Origin: Diprion similis
Taxonomy: Eukaryota; Arthropoda; Insecta; Hymenoptera; Diprionidae
NCBI RefSeq assembly: GCF_021155765.1
Contig: NC_060109.1
Location: forward strand, 893,001-957,000
Direction: 5' to 3'
Length of the DNA stretch: 64,000 nt
Shown: piece by piece, positions 14,863-28,800 of the stretch
How the letters are laid out: each line of letters starts with the position of its first letter
Numbering within the stretch: the stretch's first letter is position 1
The notes under the pieces: generated by a model
The model's input: only the letters and a program-made list of their open reading frames with translations
Database searches by the model: none
What the model was told of the DNA's origin: nothing
Translations under genes and position numbers: made by a program

Positions 14863-17800
14863 GCAAGGATAAAGATTTCAGAACGAGCTTAAGGCGAGCC
14901 GGAAGCGAGTATTCAAAATTATTCGAGCCAAAAAACGGTTTACGGGCATGCCACATACAATATTTTTTACGGTATGGGCATTGAAAAGCATAACGAAGAG
15001 TGAGGTTATGTCGCGATCTGTTCGACGAAGCTACTTTATAAGGCAGTTTGGGATGCGCACCTCGAACTGCGCGTCAAAACTACGGAATAAAGACTTTATT
15101 CCGCAACTTTGTTCGCTGCCGTATAAAGCGTCACTTTACGGAACGAAAACTGCCACAAAAAGTGGACTTTTCGATGCCCATGACGTAAAAAAGAATTTTT
15201 TTTTTACCGAATTCCAAACATTCATTTACTTGATACATCTGCTCTCAATGTTTTTTGTTTTACTTTCTCTTCCTTAAATTCATTTCAAAGATCAATTTTC
15301 CCATCATCACGAGATTTTCGTTTCATTCTTTAGAATCTATAATTTTTTTCCCAAAAGATATAGTTTTCCTGTAAAAAAAAGAAAAAAAAAAAAAAAAACT
15401 TGGGACAATAGCCTGTATGAAATGGATTAAAGTAGAATTATAACGAAAGGTTCTACCGTATGATATTAGATGTAGATAAAATTATATACTCACGATCAGA
15501 GACATAATACCGGCAATAAAAAATGCGAGCCACGCATTCGTACGACGCATAAATTATTCATCACCATCGTCAGCGCGGGTGTATTTTCTTATGCACATTA
15601 CTATGCGGTAATTAATAACCAGCACGTTGTATATAAACGCTGTTGCGCTCATAGATCAATCGCGTAATCATTATTCACACGCTCGATTTTGTCCACCGAT
15701 ATTTTTCATCTCCATTTTATTTTCCCACGCGTTAACTTTGCAAGAAAACAAACGGAAATAAATCAGAATCGTTTGATTTAAATGTGAAAGAAGTTTGAAA
15801 AAAAAAATAAATAAATAAATACATGAAGAAAACTTTCTCAGTCGATTCTTTGCGCCTCTGGATTTGCGGGATTAAAAGAGAGGCAGATAAACTCTGCCGT
15901 ATGTTGGGTTGCCTACCGCCGAGGGGAGCAAATATCGATAAAACAGCTACCTACCAAGTGGCTATCACTTTAGTCAAGTCAAGTCATATAATCACGTCGA
16001 CGTGACTTCGGAATGCGATTACTGAACGCTTCAGGATAAGTTATAAACAATGAAACGACTGTTTGGCCAAATCCCTGCAACTTGACGACACAAGTCATTG
16101 GCGAGAACTTTAAATGCACTACCTACCGATAACTCGGTAGATCTGTATTACCGATATTTATTCCCCTGAGATGTAGGCAAGCCAAGATACCGCGAGGTTT
16201 ACTTAGAAACACCCAGTATAATAAGGATGAAGAGGTGATCTATCAAGGAAGAGAAGAAGCATGATTTTTCAGTTTTTACAAGAGCATGTTCTAGCTGTTA
16301 CCACGCTTTGCGATCCGCGTAGACATAGTTAGTCGGACATGCACGGCGTGACGTTCTAAGTGCCCGTTCGTTACAGCAGGTATAATAAACTTTAAAACGT
16401 GAGACGTTGCGTTGAGCTGCGCAAAAAGGTCCTCCTTTCGCAACGCGTGATAAAACTTTGCGAGTAACTATATAGAAATAAAAGGGCGAGGAAGAAACGG
16501 GGGAGAAAAAATTAGGAGAGCGATGCTAGCAAAAGAGAGAAAAAAAATTGACAACGGTCACACTTCACGTCATACGGAAATTGTTAGGGATACCAACCTA
16601 TTTACTCATATATATATATATACTATAAAACACGGCTCAATGCTTCAGCCATATCTGGGAAGGATTGAACGACTTAGGAATTTATTGTTTTCGTTTATAT
16701 AATGCATAATTTTCCACGACTGTATAATATATAATAACAGTCAATGTTTATTAACTCGAATGTAGAACACTCGGCTTGAGAAATCCGAATTACTTTAACC
16801 CACGTTCTCACCTTGACTTTCTTGAATTTTTCTAATTTATTTACTTTTTTACGTATCCGAATCAGGTTTAATATTATATATAAACAAACTGAAAAAGAAA
16901 TGACGTTTTTTTCAGAAAAATTCATTTTTAAAGAATCTATCCAAGAAAATAAGTTGCAATGTAGTGAAAGTGGGTTTTTGGGGTCGCTGATTAGGAATTG
17001 GAACTCAGATTTTCAAAATTCAAAATGACGACAAAAAATGTAGGAAATTGTGGAATTTTTCTGAAAATTACGCAATCTTGAATCCGCCATTTTGAATTTT
17101 GAAAATCTGAGTTCCAATTCCTAATCAGTGAACCCAAAAACCCCTCGGTGTAAGAATTTTCACGATCATACGATGATTTAAAAACGTATGCTTCAAAGGG
17201 TTAACGATGATCAAAAATGTTGTCATAAACGTGTCAATCAATCGTTTCATCAGTCGTTGTAGATTATTCTACCTCACAAACACGTGCAGAATACTGAATT
17301 ACAACTAATTATAAAAATATTTGTTAATTTAATTATCTATCCACTTATCTGTACATAAAAAAAAAAAAAACTTAAGAACGTGTGTAATATTATCGAAAAA
17401 TAAATTACCAAGTGAAATAATATTTGTGGTTGGTTAAATTCCTCGAGCATGAGTTAACCGCGTTTATGGATTTCACGCGCAAAACAAACGAAGCGTTTTA
17501 CGAAGCGTGTGAGCATGAATACGACGGCCGCGAAAAAAGGGTGTCAAGTAGAATTCCGTTATGGCAAAGAGACACGTACACGCGCGTGTAGATATATAAT
17601 AAACGTGCAATGAAACGTGTATAAGGCTATATCAGCTGAGAATTGGTTCTCGCATCTAGGATAGTCACGGTACATATACGAGCGTCCTTGCGGTTTCACA
17701 TACATTCGTATGCCTACTTATGCCCGTAACTATCTGTGCCAGATATCGATAATCCTTAAAGGTCAGGAAAACTCGATAGAGTAGAAGTCAATTTGAGTAA

Positions 17801-19809
17801 TGAAAAAAAAAAAAAAAAAATGCACACATTACCCAGCATTCCCGCGGCTTTTACGTACAACATGGCGTCGCGCCGGCCGATCAGCTGATCGTTTCGGGCG
17901 AGTTGCGCGAGAGTCGATGCGCATGATAATTCGTGCAAGTTTTTAAACTCTCGTTTTTTAATTGATAAAGGGTTAGAAGTGAGGTAAAATGTCCATTTTA
18001 TAATTATTCAAATACGATATGAGATTCGAGCGATCTATGCGTTAAATCTAAATAAGTGTATCTACTGACAGGTAAATCTTAGAAGAAAAAAAAAAAGACA
18101 AAAGCTGTGAAAGGTTTTTAATTAATCCTGTGCAATATGATAGATTGATAGATGAACGAATGAACGAACGATAAATTGAACCGAATGTCTAAGTGTAAAT
18201 TTTTGCATAATGATTTCATCACGGATTATATCCGGCATATATCGATCAAACTTAGATATATTTATAATAATGTAATAAAAGTCACGACCACGGATATGTA
18301 ATGCAGCGAAAGAAAAGCCTCGGTTCGATTGCGATTGAGGAAGCTTGATGCGAGGATTTGGTGCCTGAACATTGTGAATCGCGACCATGAACTGCCTAAA
18401 TTGACTCACAATTAGACAGTCTCGAGTATAGCTGCAAGTATCGTTTTATCGCTGCATGAATATAAAACCAAATTTAAAAAATTTCTATCAGATATATCCA
18501 CGTTACTTTACATATTCTGAACATAAGTTTTATCTGATTATCGCAAGAAAAAAAGATTTTTGTGGTGACACATTTTCTTTTTTTTTTTATTTTTTTTTTT
18601 TTTATCTCTTTCATATTCAGGAAACTGGAAATAACGTAAAATGAGAAGAAGGAAAAAGAAAGAAAAAATTCATCGCTTATCGAGTCTAACGGATGAATCT
18701 AACGGGAAAACGACTGAAATTTAAAAACAAAAATTTGTTCCACTAATTCCCATACATCGTTTATTATACTGCATAGTATAGGTAATTTATTTGCATGAAA
18801 AAGAAAAATTGAAAATAATGAAAACACAACGCGCGCTGACCGCGTGACTGGAAGGTAATAAAATTACTTAATGACTGCCGAGAAAAAAAAAAAAAAAAAA
18901 AAAAAACACATACCGTAATATTATTATCACCTGTTTTCTTTTTCCCCTTTTGCTCAACCTTGTTGAAATAATATCACGGATAAAAAGAAAGCGATCGAAT
19001 TCACGATTACACTGTATGATATTGTAATGTTGATAGAGAGAAAAAACATTATTTATTTCAAGTATTCTTCGTTTCGTGTCAGGGATGTACAATCATCAAT
19101 TGACTTTGTTTTTTTAATTATTAACCAACGATTTTAATCCCCCGTATGAAATACAAACATTGTAAAACTTTTCAAGAGACTTGGGAAAATAATTTGAAGT
19201 ATATGATACAATAACGCTAGAAAAAAAAAAAAAAAGATAAAAATATATTTCATCAATAATTTTTACCATGTAAAATTCTCCGTGAAAATTCGCATCGTGA
19301 GAAGTGCAAAAACAACGCAAGCGATACGCGTTTAAAAAGATTTTGCCGACGGTATAAGTAGGCACCAATGCCATTACGGTTCGTTACGCACTCATAAAGC
19401 AAAAAATATATATATATATATGTATATTGGAATTGCATTTCGCGTCGCAATGCAGCGCGTCTTATTCTTTGACGTGGTACGGATGCCCGCGTCTCAGACG
19501 CCTGAAACCCTTGAAACGGTTAGTTAAGAATGATGCTTTATTTCTGTATTCAGTTTCATTTTTCAGCATTGTTATTATTATTTTTTATTTTTTTTTCCCC
19601 CAATTTATTCACCTATTTTTTTTTTTCCTTCTTTCTTTCTTTCTTTCTTTTATTCTCTCTTACCGACTGGAAGTACCTCAACTTTTATACACAATCGTAG
19701 ATTTTTTTCATCACGTAATACAATCTTTTCGTCCGATAGTTAGAAGCAATCATCAAAAACTCGTACGATATGAATATTTTATAAGTGATTGTAAGGTTTT
19801 GTGAAGAGA

Positions 19810-19840
<31 letters not shown>

Positions 19841-22800
19841 CGGCTAGATAGAAGAAAATCAAAACAATACGTATTCAAGTATCGAATATTGACAAATTGC
19901 AAATTAAACATTGAAAGTAGTGGAAAAAAAAAAAAAAAAAAAATAATAATAAATAATTACGAAATAAATAAGTGAATTGTATGAAAAAATAATTATAACA
20001 GACAGCTTTTACAAGACCGAAATCTATAATGAAAAATTGAATATGATAATAATAATAGTTTCACACGCATGACGACACGACATGAGTATGAATTAGAACC
20101 AACACGTCACGAACTTAGATCTATTCTGCTTACATAAACATGCGCATACGCGATTATTATTATTCTTACTTATTTTTTTTTATTTTTTTTTTTTTTATTT
20201 CACGATGAATGACGATGTGTGCCGTTGAAACTAATGTGTACAAATAAAACTGCAATAAAGTTGTCACATTGCGTGAAGTATATTTAGTTAAAGGAAGTAC
20301 ATACGTAGCTCTAACCATATTATATATTATACCGTGTGTCCATGATGAAAGTGTTCACCTTAATTAACGCGCGTGCGTCAAGTAGTTCGAATTTTATTGG
20401 CCGGCTGATTGAACAGCTGACGCAAACCGATCGTGACTGTCAGAAAATATTCCTAGGAATCCACCGTTAGCTGCGGTCTCCTAGTGATATTCTCGGACAG
20501 TCGCGATTGGTGACACTGCGTTTGTATGTATATGTACATACATATAGGTATGAAATGACGTGCAAAACTGCTTGCAGCAGCCAGTAATCGCAAAATAATC
20601 GACTATAATAATGCCCGTTTTACTTAATTTTTCGCTTCTTCGTCCGTATTTTTCTGAAAGTTTTTCCCACGGTATTGCTCCCCTCCCCACCATTTTTGTC
20701 TTCTCTTTTCTTTTCTTTTTTTCGTGTCATCGTAATGTCAACATTTTTCTAGTTTTTTTTTTTTTTTTAACGCTTTCCCGTTCATTTTAATCCTAGAGTT
20801 ATTTGTCGGTAGAACTTTTCGATACTTAGCCCCCCCCCCCCCCATCCTCCCTCGTCGCAAAGTTTTTTTTTTTATCATTTTACCATCAATGAAATTTGAA
20901 GACATTCTTTTTTTTATCGTTATCGTTAAAGAAAATCTCTTCGACACAATTTTAAAAGTACTTTTTACTCTTCGATACTTACAAGGTAAATATAGAAAAA
21001 AAAAATGAAACTGCGAAAATACACGAGGATATGATTTACCCATAGAATCAGATGAAATTCTTTCTTTAAAATATATAGAGTTGCATAGCTATAATTTGTA
21101 AAATATTTATACCGCTTGTTGTGTAAGTTATTTGTAATACATATAATAGTTTATAACACATGCGTTGAAACAATATAATACGCGAAGTAAATTTACACAC
21201 GCCGTATGTGTAACTCTAAGTGTGATGCGGAATGAGTTTCTAACGGTAAAACGTTGATAGAGATAATATCTGTGAACGAGCAGCATCTGCAGCAGCACGC
21301 GAGGTGTAAACAAGGATGAAAAAGAAGAAGAAGAAGAAGAAGAAGAAGAAGAAGAAGAAGAAGAAGAAGAGGATGAAAAAGAAGAAATCTAGAGTTCCTA
21401 CTTTTTTCTTCCTTAAACTCATTTTATTCACTTAATCTTCGTTCTCTTCGTCGCCTTATCTCGCGAGATTTTTGAACCTTAGATTCCCTCGTTAAAATAT
21501 ACACTTTTCCCATCACTTAAGCATGACGCAAGTTTTAATGGAAGAAGATTTCGTCACACGGAACAAGAATTTCAAATTTTTTCAATAAAATTCATTTTAA
21601 TACGAAACCAAAGTTTCTTTCTAATTTATTTACAATAAATATTTGAGAAAATAGGTAATTTTGCTTAAAATCCGTAACATCTTAAAACTTTATAAATAAT
21701 AAATGGAGATTTTGGTTATTATTCGATGTATAGAATCAAAAATTTATTTGTTCAAGTATAAAATAAAAAAAAAAAACGTTTTTTTTTTTTTTTTGTTTTT
21801 GTTTTTGTGAACTTGTGTAATCGACTCGGAGATCGTATTATTGATAAAATTCTTCACTGGAGTGCGATTCGTGGGTATATTGTGAAGATAATGTGCAAGA
21901 AATTGAAAGAAAAAAAAGGATAAAGAAACGATATAAAAGAAAAAAATAAATAAATAAAAACAACACGATTTATAAAACTTGTCTTGAAGTTATAAAACTT
22001 TTTCAAAACGTTTACCAAATTTCTGACCATAAAAGGAAAGAAAAGAGTTTCGACTCGCATTAAATGCAAATGAACATTTTGAAAATTGGAAACTTTTAAC
22101 GATAATATTTGAGCAAAATAAAAAAAAAATTAGGATAAAATTGAAAAATTAGTTACAACGAAGAAGGAATTTCAACGAAGAGAAAAAAAAAACCTGCAAA
22201 TTCATCAACTTTGGCTGCTGAATCGAAATTCCTGAAAACTATTATAAACCCAAGTTCTAGCTTCCGGATTGTCAAATTATAACAAATTTCACCAAATTTG
22301 CGTAGAAAAACGACGAGCACAGTGTCGGCATTACGTTTGATTTTATTTGAAAGGAATTCTCAAATTTCGGAAGCAATCAATATAAAGATTAATTTGAAAA
22401 ATTGACTACAGATTTTAGTTGAATCGTTCGAAAGTGTTTATTATAAATTTGAAATTTCGTTTTTTTTTTTTTTCTCTTTTTATAACGATAAATGGAACGT
22501 TTTTTGTACGACAAGCTAACTAAAATAATAATCAAAAGCATTAAATTCGTTCTTACGTTTGCGAAGAAGAAAAAAGCTACAATAATTTATTTGATTAATA
22601 ACGATATTATTATTGAATAAAATACGTGCAATATGCCGTGTAATTATAATCAGCGTTATTATTATTTTTTTTTTTTTTTTGTTACAGAGCGAATATTACC
22701 TGCCGCCAAGATCAGCTTGGTACAGAGTGCCGCCCCACGTTAATAAAAACGGTAAAAACACAACGAAATGGAAAATCGGTAGCGCTGTGCTAATCATTTC

Positions 22801-25800
22801 TGCGATGCTAGTGCTAATTGTCGTTTTAGCCGTTGCTGGTTTAGCTTTATGGATGGGTGGTGAGTGACCTTTAAATTTTTTTACATCACTTCATTCATTC
22901 AATTTTTTCCAATTTACCGATTTATTAATTATTTTTACTTTTTATTAACCGAACACTGGAAAACCGATTGATTGAAAAATATGATCAATTAATTTCGTTT
23001 ATTCGTTTCAATTTGTTACAGCTCTCAGAAATGATCCCAAAAATGGTAAGAACAGTTTAAAAATATTTTTACGCAGAAATTTCTAAAAACTTATAACAAT
23101 CAGTGAAATCACGAATTCGTTAAATAAACTGGTAAAGTGTTGATATACGTGAATAGAATTTTTATTTGTTTAAAAACGACCAAAAGAAAATTTCCCAAAT
23201 AAAAGAATTGGAGTATTTTTTTTCCGTTGCAAAAATAATGGGAAAAACTAATTTTGGTGAAAAGAAAAAAAAAAAAAAAACGTGTGCTGTATATCGATCA
23301 TATTTTTTCGTAGCTGTAACAGGATTTGCGTGCAGTTTTCGAGTGACGAGTGGAGAGCGTTACTATCCGATGTTGAAGCTGAACACGAGTATGGCATTCC
23401 GTGAGAAGGAGCGGAAGTACAAAAACATAGTAAGTGAAAAATGGACTGAAAACAGAACTAAGAATAGTACGAAGGAAGGAAAGAAAAAAGAAAGAAGCTT
23501 GAACGCGTCTTGTAGTTTTTAGTATCTCTGATCAGCGATATGATTGAAAAAAAATGGAAAATCTTTCTATTTCCTTACAGTTCGAGCTACTGTTCAGAAG
23601 AAGCGTGTTGGCTCCTGCGTACAAACAAACGTTTATCGACAAATTTGAAAACGGCACGCTTAAAGTATTCTTCAGAGTTTATCTCGACCGTAGGAAGATA
23701 CCGAAATCCATTAGCAATGTCGAAGACACCATAGCCGATATACTGGCTAAAGAAACTTACTCAACGTCATCTTTGTTCAAAGACATGGAATTAGACTTGA
23801 CGAGCATCACGGTTAAAAGTAAGTCGCATTAATGTTCGAAATTGAGTAAAAAAAAATCATTCCGAAATAGCGAGAAACGATTCTTTAGTTTTTGTGTTTA
23901 CAATTCGTAAAGAGAAATCAGGAATTCGAAAACGAAACGAAGATTGAAATTTTTAGTAGAATCGATTGTATATGAATTACAGAAAAAAAACAAGGATTTT
24001 TATAAACCGATTTTTAGTTTTGTCCAATCCAAATCGTAATAGACTTCTTCCATTTTTTTTTTTCTTTTGTTCTACGAAGAGCTCGATCAAGACGGAGGAA
24101 CAGCAAACAGACCGCAACAGCAACAACAGCAGCAAACAACGCGAAAGAAGAACACGATGATAACGAAAAACGGTCTTCTGCGACCAAGTATCAGAAACAC
24201 TTCATCGACATCATCATCATCATCACCATCATCATCAACGACGACATTGAGTCCGATTAGAACGGATCCAGACGAAGCAAACATCGACTTCAGCAACATA
24301 CCGACGATTCAAGGCACCTACAAAGTGACCAGACTGAACGGAACGAATCGTCCAGAAATCGCGGAGAGAAGTCGAAGCACTTCAACGACCTACATTCCCC
24401 CGGAAACGACCGAGAGAATGATAAAAACAACGCGAAAAGACGTCGAACCAACGTCGAGCAGCACGGAAACGTCGAGACCGGAATCTTCGAGCTCGACATC
24501 TAAAGTAACGGAAGTTCCAACGACGAAGAAGCCCTTTAAGGACTTCATGGATCCGGAATTTGAGACGTCGCCATGGCGTCCGATAATCCCGGAATTTGTG
24601 AACACGGAATTGAAGCTCAAAGTGAACAACGAAACCGTTCCGTCGACGGTACCCGAAGTTTCCAGCGTCACGTCGAAGGTCGACGAACCCTCTTTGCTTC
24701 CGGTGTTCGAAGCGATCGAGGAAACTACGAGCCCAGAGTCCGAGGATTACAAGGACCGAATAGTGCCTCAGGAGATGGTGAACTTCAGGGTGAACGGCAA
24801 GTTCAAAAATAAGATACCGACTCAGCCAGCGGACGAACCGTTGTTCAGGGACGAAGTGGTGAGTCTACCGATCGACAAGGAGCTCAGAGCTGATTCGATC
24901 GAGGTAGCGGACTCGGAACCGATCCAGAAGACGTACAACGTCAGGGTCAGCTCGTTGGGCAACGTCCAGATTCCTGGAACCGAAAGCAGCGCGATTTCCG
25001 GGCTCCAGAGTGAGCCCAAAGTGGCGGGTATCGGAGAGGCTGAGGTTGTCTTGGACATCGATGAGCTCGAGGGGAGAAATCGGTTCTCCGAAATCGAGGC
25101 TAGCCTCGAGGACGCCATGCAGGACCGCAAAGCTGTTCTTCAGGAGGCGATTTCGCGACGAGAACCGATCTACACGAGCTACAAGAGCCCGAACTTGAAC
25201 GGCGAGGCGAAACCGATCCTAGTGGAGAATCCGGGGACCTTGAGACCCTTCAGGCATACGATACCGGTCGACAAGATAGCCGAAGTGGAGAACGAGGATA
25301 AGGATAAGGATAAGGATCGTGATCAGAATCAAGAGGGACCATCAAAGCTGGAGGAGAAATCGAAGCTGGAATTCGAGGAGCAGCGACGACCGATCATCGA
25401 TTTGACGACCTCGATAACGATCGACGATGACAAAACTCTGAAGCACCCAACAACCGAGGTTTACTCGGAGATTCTTCAACCGTTGAACAAGAACGAAGGT
25501 CAGGAGTTTCAGAAGCCAATGGAGAAGCTTCAGCAACGGGAGGATCCGAGTCCTCAGAGCGTCGTTAACATCGGTAGAAATTCGACGTTCGTTGAGATCG
25601 AGACTGTGAAATACACGCCTGGTGGTGTGAAAAACGATTCCCTGGTCAAGAGTGATGTTGACATTGATCAGGATGAAGCGACGAAGGAATCGGAGCTGAA
25701 GTCAAAGGTCTACAACGACACTCTGAGGGCTAACGTCGTTGAGAATCTCGTCACGTTGGCGCCGGCCAAAAGCAATAGTGGAATCGGTAGACCGATTCGA

Positions 25801-28800
25801 CCTCGACCCAGACCTCCAGGGTCTTCGGACAATTATACGGAAGAGAATGACGACAGCGAGAGTGTCGAAGTAGCGATGGAGGATATCGCCGAGGTAACCG
25901 ATCGAAGCTATGAAAACCTGCAAGCCGGTGATGAAGAGAAGCATGAAGAGAGGACGGGAAGTCCGGACGAGTCAAATCAGCCGGATCGGCAAGTCGTAGA
26001 AGTGATAACGTCGATCAGCACGAGGGTATCGGAACCGGAAGTGCGGATTTCGGACTCAAAAATCGGTGGAAGTCAACGAGCGAAGATCGAGGCTCCGGAA
26101 TTTGAAGTAGACCGATCGGAAGAGCCGATTTCTGCCGATTTTAAGAACCCAGGAAACTCCGATAGGAAGATACCAAGTGCTCAGGAAAGCATTATGCTTT
26201 TGGAAAAGTTGAAGCAGTTTGCAAAGGTCAGGACTGACACCTTGACGATATCGACGAAGCAGGATGGCGAGGATCAGGTTAAGGACGATCAGTCGCACGC
26301 TCACTCGACGATACCGAGACCGGAAGTACTGAGCGGGAACCAAGATGAGCAACTGGCTAATTTTGACAAGCTAACTAACCTCGCGACAGTTTTAAGCGAT
26401 GATAAATTCATTTCGAGAAATGATACTAAAGACTTTATACTCAGTCGTGACGGCATCAAGATTCCCACTAAAGTTCTGATCAAAGCCGAGGAAAGGACGG
26501 AGAAAATGCGATCTAGCACCGAGGAAAATCCGGTCGAGAATATCGGTGAGTGATAGATCGAAAAAAATAGTATTAAAAAAACAATAAGATAAATTTTCCA
26601 CCATAGTTTTTCGAAAATACAATTATTCCTTCATTTTTTATTTACTTTGCAATAATTCAAACAAATAATTGGCAAAATGAGGTCAAAAATTGGAATCTGA
26701 AACATATTAGAAAATTGTGTCGAATAAACTGTTATTCAATCTCAAAAATCTCAAAAATCTCAAAATTGATACAACTCGTGATTGTGTATCATCAGAAAAA
26801 AAAAAGAAAACGGTGTGTTATACAAAAAATATAATGAAATATAGACAAATAAACATACATCATTATACCGTTATACATAACATTCATTCGTCACAGGAGA
26901 AACGTGTCAGGGATTTCAATGCAACGATGGTAAATGCCTGCCAGCTGGTGCGAGATGCAACATGCTGAGAGAATGCGCCACGTCCGAAGACGAGTCTAAC
27001 TGTAGATGCGGTGATTTTTTAAAAGCTCAACTACTATACCACAAGATTTGCGACGGTACTCCTGACTGCTGGGACTACTCGGATGAAACCGATTGCGGTT
27101 CGTATTTCACGACTTTATGGTGTAGGTTACGATTATTGAAGGTGTACCGTTGAGGAGCAATTTGATTAAGAAATCCCCCCCATATGTCGCCCCTTACATG
27201 GCACGTAATGTGAATTATTCTGCAATGATGATGAAATCAACTGTCAAATCATTTTGAATTGCTTGTTACCTGATTGCATGAAATTGTCAGACTAATTAGA
27301 GTCTGAAAGTTTGAAATGAGTTGATATCTTGATATCGTTAAAATTAGTTTGTAAAGTTTTGTACAAAATCGTTAGAATTAATGAAATAAAATCAGGGGAA
27401 ATAGTTAAAAACCATTGAAACTTTTAAATCAGTCGAATCACTTGTGAGGTTCCATAAAAAGTAATCATAAGTCGTATCAAATGGTTGAAAATTGTCTTAA
27501 TAAGGTGCTTATAAAGACCCGTTGTACACCTCGAAAACGTGGAGATGCAGAACTCTTATACCGTTCAAGCGATCAGAGTGATACTTGGGCAGTTAATGCC
27601 TTATTTTGGCAAAAAGTAGAGCGTCTTTTTACTTTTTCAAAATTTTGAAAAAAATTTTACAGATCGGTTACCACTCACAGAAATTGGCCAAATTTTCACA
27701 GTTGCACTGAATGGATCCACCTATCCGGTATGATGCCACTCGGCGGTGATAAAACACACATTTTGAGCCCAGTCCCATGAGGTTTGATGGTGAAATGACG
27801 AAATGGCAGCTGATCTGGTTTCCGATTACGAAGTACACCGAAATCTCATTTTGGCGACATTTGTTACCGACATTACGCGCATGCCGGTAATGTATGCGTG
27901 TAATGTCGGTAAAAAATTACCGGCATGCATGAAAGGTCGGTAACAAATGTCGCCAAAATGAGATTTCGGTGTACTTCGTAATCGAGAACCAGATCAGCTG
28001 CCATTTCGTCATTTCACCATCAAATCTCATGGGACTGGGGTCAAAATGTGTGTTTCATCACCGCCGAGTGGCATCATACCGGATAGTTCGATACATCCAG
28101 TGAAACTGTGAAAATTTGGCCAATTTCTGTGGGTGGTAACCAATCTGTAAATTCTTTTTCCAAATTTTGAAAAAGTAAAAAGACGCTCCGCTTTTTGCCA
28201 AAATAAGGCATTAATTGCCCAAGTTTTACTCTGATCGCTTGAGCGGTATAGGAGTCTTGCTTCCCCGCGTTTTCGAGGTGTAAAACGCTTCTTTATAACC
28301 ACCTTAAACATGAAATGAAAAAATAATTCGGGGTGTGATTGGATCGTTGTCTTATTGACCGGAGCCTAAATAAACGCAGAGACTTTTTCTAAACACACAG
28401 AATGGTGCGGGAAGGGTCAATTCGTGTGCGGTAATAGCAGAGCTTGTGTGAACCCAGAAAAGGTTTGCGATGGTCTTCGGGACTGTCCGAGCGGCGAGGA
28501 CGAAAAAAAATGCGCGGCTTTGATCGAGGAGAACATATCTGTCGGCGAGGGTGACGAAGGGGTTGAAATTGCGAGCCTCGAATCAAGGGATGTTGCATCG
28601 GAAGAAGAAGAAGACGATGAAGAAGAAGTTGAGGGGGAGGCGACCACAACGGAGGGCGGGAATTTTTCACAGTGGGAAAAAAATGAGGCTGAAGAGGATT
28701 TTTCGGATATCGGTAAGAACAAAACCGACCAAGAGATGATGGAGTCGTCGGTCCTGGAGACGACGACGTTTCGCATAGTGGTTAAATCCGCGTTGGACGA

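Larger units (their letters stand above)
3693..22687. other. 19 kb first intron of the protease gene
   Basis: It runs from CAG|GTATTG after the cytoplasmic-tail exon to a T-rich tract and GTTACAG before the membrane-anchor exon. It is very AT-rich, with numerous homopolymers, (TA)n tracts (for example 10300-10345 and 12390-12415) and several inverted-repeat elements listed separately. On the opposite strand it also carries a probable small gene (13124-17863). Blocks of higher GC near 6690-6950, 14160-14620 and 16030-16500 hold short open frames, but none has recognisable domain sequence. They may be transposon relics or alternative 5' exons. Confidence 0.7.

Noticed and set aside
14762-14984. 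Overlapping frames on both strands beginning MWHARKP
   Set aside because: They are the perfect terminal inverted repeats of a MITE read from each side, with a poly(T) run translated as Phe or Lys.
28027-28311. 94-residue frame within protease intron 7
   Set aside because: It lies within one arm of the 814-bp foldback element; the other arm lacks the frame because of indels.
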